From positions 40,976,348 to 41,040,347 of the forward strand of contig NC_134825.1 of assembly GCF_004210375.1 (NCBI RefSeq): DNA of 64,000 bases, given 5' to 3'. This document shows, piece after piece, positions 58,948 through 64,000 of the stretch; the first letter of the stretch is position 1, and every line of letters starts with the position of its first letter. This DNA comes from Tachypleus tridentatus. Taxonomy: Eukaryota > Arthropoda > Merostomata > Xiphosura > Limulidae. A program made the position numbers and the translations under genes. Below the pieces are notes generated by a model that was not told the origin of the DNA, made no database searches, and was given only the letters and a program-made list of their open reading frames with translations.

Positions 58948-59045
58948 CATATGTGAGTAGTGTAGGACTAGTGGGAAGGTAGCTAGTCATCTCCACCAAC
59001 CACCAACTATTTGGTTTCTCCTTTACTTATTATGGCGAGGATGAA
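58948..59045 (-). repeat. SINE (family 1) body fragment
   Basis: GTGTAGGACTAGTGGGAAGG, TAGCTAGTCATCTCCACCAA and TTTCTCCTTTACTTATTATG follow the body order but lack both ends. Confidence 0.6.
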
Positions 59046-59469
59046 CAATACTGTATGCATCAAAGAGAGTTCTGAAATTATGAAGTAAATAAGAAGCGTG
59101 ATTTTTTTTATTGGTACAACTTGTTTACATGGAAAATAAATTCACCTATCGTGATCTACAGATAATATTCATATAATAAAATTCATTCTATGTATGTGCG
59201 TCGTGTAACTCATCGTACTGACTTCTAAGTGCTGCCCAATTAATCGTCTCAGACCAGAAGTTTGCACAAAGGTAAAGCTTTTCACCCAGCCCCTAAGGAT
59301 ACCGAGGTATTTGACGAAAACACTTTTGTTGTGGTACTCCAACAGCGGACCTAAAATCTGGCACTGTTTTAGATTAGAGCACGAAATAAGAGTGCCTACT
59401 AATTACCGTTCGTAACTTGGCTGAAGAAATTAAATATTCATAATTCATATTATTAAACAGAAAAAGAAT
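59046..59469. other. Short AT-rich spacer, nothing recognised
   Basis: No exon, RNA gene or repeat seen. Confidence 0.5.
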
Positions 59470-59748
59470 TGATTATTTATTTTTGAAATTTGGAGAAAGC
59501 TACAAAAGGGCCATCTGCACTAGCCCTCCCTAATTTTAACGTGAAAGACAAGAGGGAAGGTAGCTAGTCATAACCACACACCGCCAACTCTTGGGCTACT
59601 CTTTTACCAACAAATAGTGGAGTTGATCGTCACGTTATATCACTCCCACAGATAAAAGTGCCAGCATGTTTGGTGTGACGGGGATTCAAACTATCGACTC
59701 TCAAACTACGAGGCGAGTGCCTTAACTCTCTGGACATCTGGCCGGGCC
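59470..59748 (-). repeat. tRNA-derived SINE (family 1), full length
   Basis: ATTTATTTTTGAAATTTGGA tail side, body, and head to CTGGCCGGGCC. It lies 12 bases from an inverted tRNA-iMet relic. Confidence 0.9.
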
Positions 59749-59760
59749 AAAAGACAAATT

Positions 59761-59829
59761 TTGCAAAGCGCGGCTTTGATCCGAGAAGCTTAGGTTTATG
59801 GGTTCAGCACGCTTCCACTGCACCACTAT
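59761..59829 (-). pseudogene. tRNA-iMet pseudogene, opposite strand
   Basis: The minus strand reads GGTGCAGTGGAAGCGTGCTG, then AACCCATAAACCT (CAT still present), then GGATCAAAGCCGCGCTTTGC. Box A and the anticodon loop are well kept. The anticodon stem and T stem are mismatched. It is the only copy in this orientation and has no clear array sequence around it. Confidence 0.8.
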
Positions 59830-59910
59830 AATGTGGAAAAAAAAAAAAAATGAAAACAGTAAATCTAGCATTACCATCGCTTTATAACAGTCCCTCATGC
59901 CTCCCGTTAA

Positions 59911-60180
59911 TTGTTTGTTTGTTTTTGAACTTCGCACAAAGCTACTCGAGGGCTATCTGTGCTAATTTCGCAGTGTAAGACTAGAGGGAAGGCAGCGAGA
60001 CATCACCACCCACCGCCAACTCTTGGGCAACTCTTTTACCAACGAATAGTTGGATTGAGTGAAACATTATAACGCCCATACGGTTGGGAGGGCGAGCATG
60101 TTTGGCGCGACTCGGGCGCGAACCCGCAACTCTCAGATTACGAAGCGCACGCCTTAACGCGCTAGGCCGTTCCGTGCCCC
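59911..60180 (-). repeat. tRNA-derived SINE (family 1), near full length
   Basis: TTGTTTGTTTGTTTTTGAAC tail side, body with CACCACCCACCGCCAACTCT, box B region GCGCGAACCCGC, head ending GGCCGTTCCGTGCCCC. Confidence 0.92.
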
Positions 60181-61118
60181 CCTTCCCTTAAAAGTGTTGT
60201 TATTTGTTTATGTAAAAGTAACTGAGTAAAACCTTATAAACCTTATTAAGAGATGAAGAAAAGTAAGTGAAAATTTTATATCTTCTAAATTTCAAGTGTA
60301 TTTTAAAAAGTAAAGTTATATGTTGAGCAGTATTATCAGACTTTCAGTGGACACAATTATTTTAATAAATAGTCTCTTAAGCCTAATAATACTTTCAAGA
60401 CAATGGTTGTTTAAACTTGAACATTATAGGAACAAATAAGATGAGGTCTACCTTTAATAATAATAATTATTATTATACAAAATATTTATTCCCTAATTTG
60501 TTTTATATTTCCTGGGAACAGATTTTCGACATTTTCGACGAAATATATTAATTTAAATTCTCTGTGTCACTTATTTCATTTTCGCATATTCAAAAACACT
60601 ATAACTATTTTTTAACTTACCGTGCATTTACGTACACTTTTTTAATTAATAATTCTCTTCTATAACCAGAGTTTTGACACTATTTTACTCTTTTTCAATC
60701 ATTCTTTCAATCATCGCGTCCGGTCCAAATGTGTAGAATTGACCGTTGTTAATCTTTGAAGTATTTACACATTGTTTTTCTTTCTATAATGTTATTATTC
60801 TTCCCTCTTGCTTATCTGCCGCATTTTAATTATCGCATCAGTTCTGTTCTCGTCCCACTTAATTTAATAACTTTGATATATTTCTTTTATTCCATCTATT
60901 ATTTAATGCACTAATAATAATGACAATATTTATATTTCCTTTTTCCAATGTATTATTTCTGTAGATTTCTTTTTTCCAATATGAAATACATTGGAAAAAA
61001 CTTTTTGTGGAAAATACTTTAAAAAATACATATTTTCTTATTTTTTATTTATTTTTTCTTAAGTTTTAATATATATTTTCCATTCTGTCAAATCCTTTTG
61101 TAGTTTCTTGCTATTTCA
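60181..61118. other. AT-rich stretch with inverted repeat
   Basis: No gene. An inverted repeat (TTTTCCAATGTATT near 60941 and AATACATTGGAAAA near 60986) could be the ends of a very small element or chance in T-rich sequence. Confidence 0.5.
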
Positions 61119-61245
61119 AAGTGGCAAAGCAGTATCTCCGCAGACATCCAACGCTAAAAACTAGGTTTCGATACCCATGGTGGGCAGAGCACAGACAGCC
61201 CATCCCAAAGCTTTACGCTAAACATAAAATAAACAGACATTTCTT
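61119..61245 (+). repeat. tRNA-derived SINE (family 2a)
   Basis: AAGTGGCAAAGCAGTATCTC, CGCTAAAAACTAGGTTTCGA, TACCCATGGTGGGCAGAGCA and an AACATAAAATAAACAGAC tail. Confidence 0.9.
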
Positions 61246-61461
61246 GCATTTTTCTTGTTGCTTAATATTCCACTGGATATGCCTTTAATAGTTTTTTATC
61301 TTATTTAATATTTAATGTTCATCAATAAAGTTACATTACTTTTTCAAAGCAACAAGCGCCATATCTAAATTTCTAATCTTCATTTCCTACATTCCAGAAT
61401 GTGTAATTCTGTCTAATCCAACAGCTCATTTTAATATATCTTACCCTAATCCTTTCCTTTT

Positions 61462-61590
61462 GCCCCTCAGAGGCCCGTTTGGTATGTCTGCAGACTTACA
61501 ACGCTAAAAAACCTGGTTTCAATACTCGTGGTGAGCAGAGCACAGATAGCCCATTGTGTAGATTTGTGCTGAATTCAAAACAACAACAAC
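61462..61590 (+). repeat. tRNA-derived SINE (family 2a)
   Basis: GCCCCTCAGAGGCCCGTTTG, ACAACGCTAAAAAACCTGGT, GTGGTGAGCAGAGCACAGAT and a TTCAAAACAACAACAAC tail. The diverged copy of the long-unit segment begins about 16 bases after it. Confidence 0.9.
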
Positions 61591-61605
61591 AATTCTTTCA
61601 TTTCT

Positions 61606-64000
61606 TTATCTTTTTCTACATTATAATTCACTCCATTTCTGTTTACTTTAAATTATATTTATTGTAAACTTGAGAATTTCGTGACGATACTGGGATGAAA
61701 AATACTTTCATTATGCTGAGCTGTGTTAATGAAGTCCCCATATTAATTGTGACTTTGTGCAAAAGAAAAAAAAATAATTACTTACAAAATATTTTGATTA
61801 AAATCAATAAAAATAACAATGTCTGAAAAACATAAAACAATTATTGAAGATGTTTTAATCAAAAGAGAACCGAATACACTGCTGCTTCTTCTTGCATGTG
61901 CTTTGTATAACATTTCACGTTTTCAAAACAAAATCATATTTTCTGGTGTCAAGATTTCTATTTTGTTGTATCGTTTGCAGCGTATCATGAATTTACAATC
62001 GTTTCATTCAATGAAGAACTATTTTTGTTTCGAATCACACATAAATAATGCAATACTAAAGCCAATAAAACTAAAACAAAAGAGACAATAACCCTAATAT
62101 GCCAAAGAAAGCAGAAATTCAAAAAAACATAAAACTAGCCACGTCTCTGTACTCATCTGTCACCATTTTGTTTTACTTATGTTTTTGTGCTATTACTCTA
62201 TTATTTTTCTGTAGATGTGACTGAATAAAGCAATAAGAGGTAAAAGAAAACAATTTCACTGTCTATAATTTCTTATAAACAACTACATTAGAAGGAATGA
62301 GAAAAATATTTTACCTGCTAGGTAAGAGATGAAAGCATACGACTATCTTTTATCTGAAGATTAATAACATTTTGTACTGCTTTTCACAGCAATATTTCGA
62401 AAATCAATGACTTCTAACTTCAGACACATAGTTTAGTAGTTTCTCGAAACTTCAGTCGCTCACCGAGCCAAAGAAAACTTTTTTTAATTACACAGAGTAA
62501 AGTCGAACACGACAGATTAGGAAAAAAATTGAGTTAAGTTTAGTGTGTCAGGAAAAGAGTTAAGAGCATGGTAGAAAGGGGAAAAACTTAGCGGTGTCCC
62601 GCTTCTCTTGTTGCCCTGAGCACGTACTTATTTTGCTTAATGGTTAATCCAGGGCTGGCTAAGGTAGGTAATATAGAAGATACAGTTCAATATCAGTATG
62701 AAAGAGGTAGAAAATAAAGTGTGTTTTCCAATATATAAAAAAATTATATAAATGAGCTGTTACCAGTGTCTTCAGAATGCTAAGTTACCTAAACTATTCG
62801 TTCAACCGTGCGTGGCTCACCAGTAAGCTCGAGGGTTAATAACGATAAAATTCGAGTTGGATTCATGTGACTGACACAATGAACTTAACCTTACTTTGAG
62901 CTCAAACAGACAAACAGAGCCTAGTGACTAAACTTTATCCGAGTGTTTATCGTTACGAAGTATACTTTTTGTAATTAGAAGGTTTCAAACAATCTTTAAC
63001 ACTGTATGCTGTACACGTTTTACGTGATAGAAAATCTATTTTTAACCTAAATGTACTCATCTTGAATTTCATGTAAGTGTTGTGCAGAATATAGTTTCGT
63101 ATGTCACATCGTTATTCACGATTTTCACTAAAGTTACCGTGTACGCTTTGTTGCTAGGAAATTCAAGCACACATAGACCAGTGGGTAACAATTCTCAGGA
63201 TCTTTTGTAAAGGTACGCAAATCTATCTCCTATGGACTGGCTTAGTGCGTACATGTTAGACACTTGTATTGTATGCCCACAGGCATTGTAAGTCCACTAG
63301 GGGGCACAACATTTGAATTATCCAGTATGCTTTTGGAACACTAAAGAGTTTCTCTTCTTAGAATAGATCCTTGTCCCAGCTTCATTAATAACAGTTATTT
63401 TCTAATTACATCAAACGCATTTTTGTAATATTTATCTTAAAACCACATTTTTTGTAAATATTCTATCATTGTTCACAAACTTCTCTTCATAACAAACAAC
63501 AAACTAATTTCACTCGATATTAAATAAATCTTAATATAACAACTCCCTCCTTGACATACCACATATAATATAAAAAGTGGAGAAATATAAGAGTTATTTA
63601 CGCCTATTATAGCCATTAAATACAACTAAATTTGGAACATGCAATCAAAATAGAAAGTACTATTGGGCGAAAGAGTAGAACTGAACACGTGTACTTACGA
63701 AATTCGGAGAAATCGAACGTGACTAACCAACAAACACTTGATTTTTATAATTATGATTAACAATTCTGGCATTCCAAAGAATTGTGGCTGCCAGATTACA
63801 TATTAAAAAGAAAATCACATCAACTTTCAGAAAGCAATGTAAGAATTAAGTTTAGTTTTTTTTATATTCACGGATAACCGAATTATGCAACTGTGAATAT
63901 GTTTAAAATAGTAATGATAGAGACCTAAGGTTCAATCAGTGACTTTTAATTTCATAGAAAATCAGTTTTTTTTTCAACACATCCTAGTTTTTGTAAACTA
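61606..64000 (+). repeat. Diverged copy of the long-unit segment (runs off the window)
   Basis: Aligns in order with 39866-42380: TTTTCTACATTATAATTCAC, the GTCTGAAAAACATAAA block, TTATCCGAGTGTTTATCGTT, GAATAGATCCTTGTCCCAGC and CACTCGATATTAAATAAAT. It lacks tRNA and array body on the left. Compared with units C and D it has an extra ~190 bp (about 62455-62640) and a shortened SINE remnant near 63270-63305. Confidence 0.85.
63270..63305 (-). repeat. SINE (family 2a) remnant
   Basis: TATGCCCACAGGCATTGTAA followed by GTCCACTAGGGGGC is the box A side of family 2a on the minus strand, at the place of the truncated SINE in units C and D. Confidence 0.6.

Overview
The window reads as metazoan nuclear DNA, AT-rich and full of repeats. 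Two conserved animal genes are present only in part, as exons. Two families of tRNA-derived SINEs recur more than 20 times; from memory they match short repeats of horseshoe crab genomes, so a chelicerate, probably a horseshoe crab, is my best guess. That is inference, not something computed here.

Left part (1-12.4 kb). Three + strand exons with matching splice phases encode the middle of Yorkie/YAP, the Hippo-pathway co-activator: the end of WW1, WW2, a Gln-rich linker and the coiled coil. They lie between decayed LINEs (CR1-like at 1-660, RTE-like at 2350-3880 on the minus strand). A run of exactly 500 N (8721-9220) follows. Beyond it are a CR1-like endonuclease relic and a single + strand terminal exon of a ZDHHC24-like palmitoyltransferase (11955-12364). 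Neither the YAP C-terminus nor the DHHC exon was found, so the two gene pieces may meet only through the scaffold gap.

Middle part (12.4-31 kb). This is a transposon graveyard: Penelope-like elements with GIY-YIG remnants, two Tc1-like elements (one with ~200 bp inverted repeats and TA flanks), another mariner-like DDE element, a ZBED5/SCAND3-like hAT, a Ty3/gypsy-type fossil, and SINEs with clear target-site duplications. The first relic of the tRNA-bearing repeat described next lies at 21.5-22.3 kb.

Right part (31-64 kb). The dominant feature is a head-to-tail macro-repeat carrying initiator methionine tRNA genes. Intact tRNA-iMet(CAT) copies are at 44049 and 49353. A slightly altered copy is at 38743, broken copies at 33521 and 51731, and older relics at 21545 and, inverted, at 59761. 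Two 5.3 kb units (38815-44120 and 44121-49424) are nearly identical. Older short units of about 2.4-2.7 kb flank them. A 3.6 kb segment found only in the long units (39860-43470) recurs as a diverged copy at 61606-64000 and as a partial inverted copy near 31540. A ZMYM1/DUF4371-type hAT, itself hit by a SINE, interrupts the right side of the array. The array has no recognisable protein gene; the tRNA genes are its only likely functional product.
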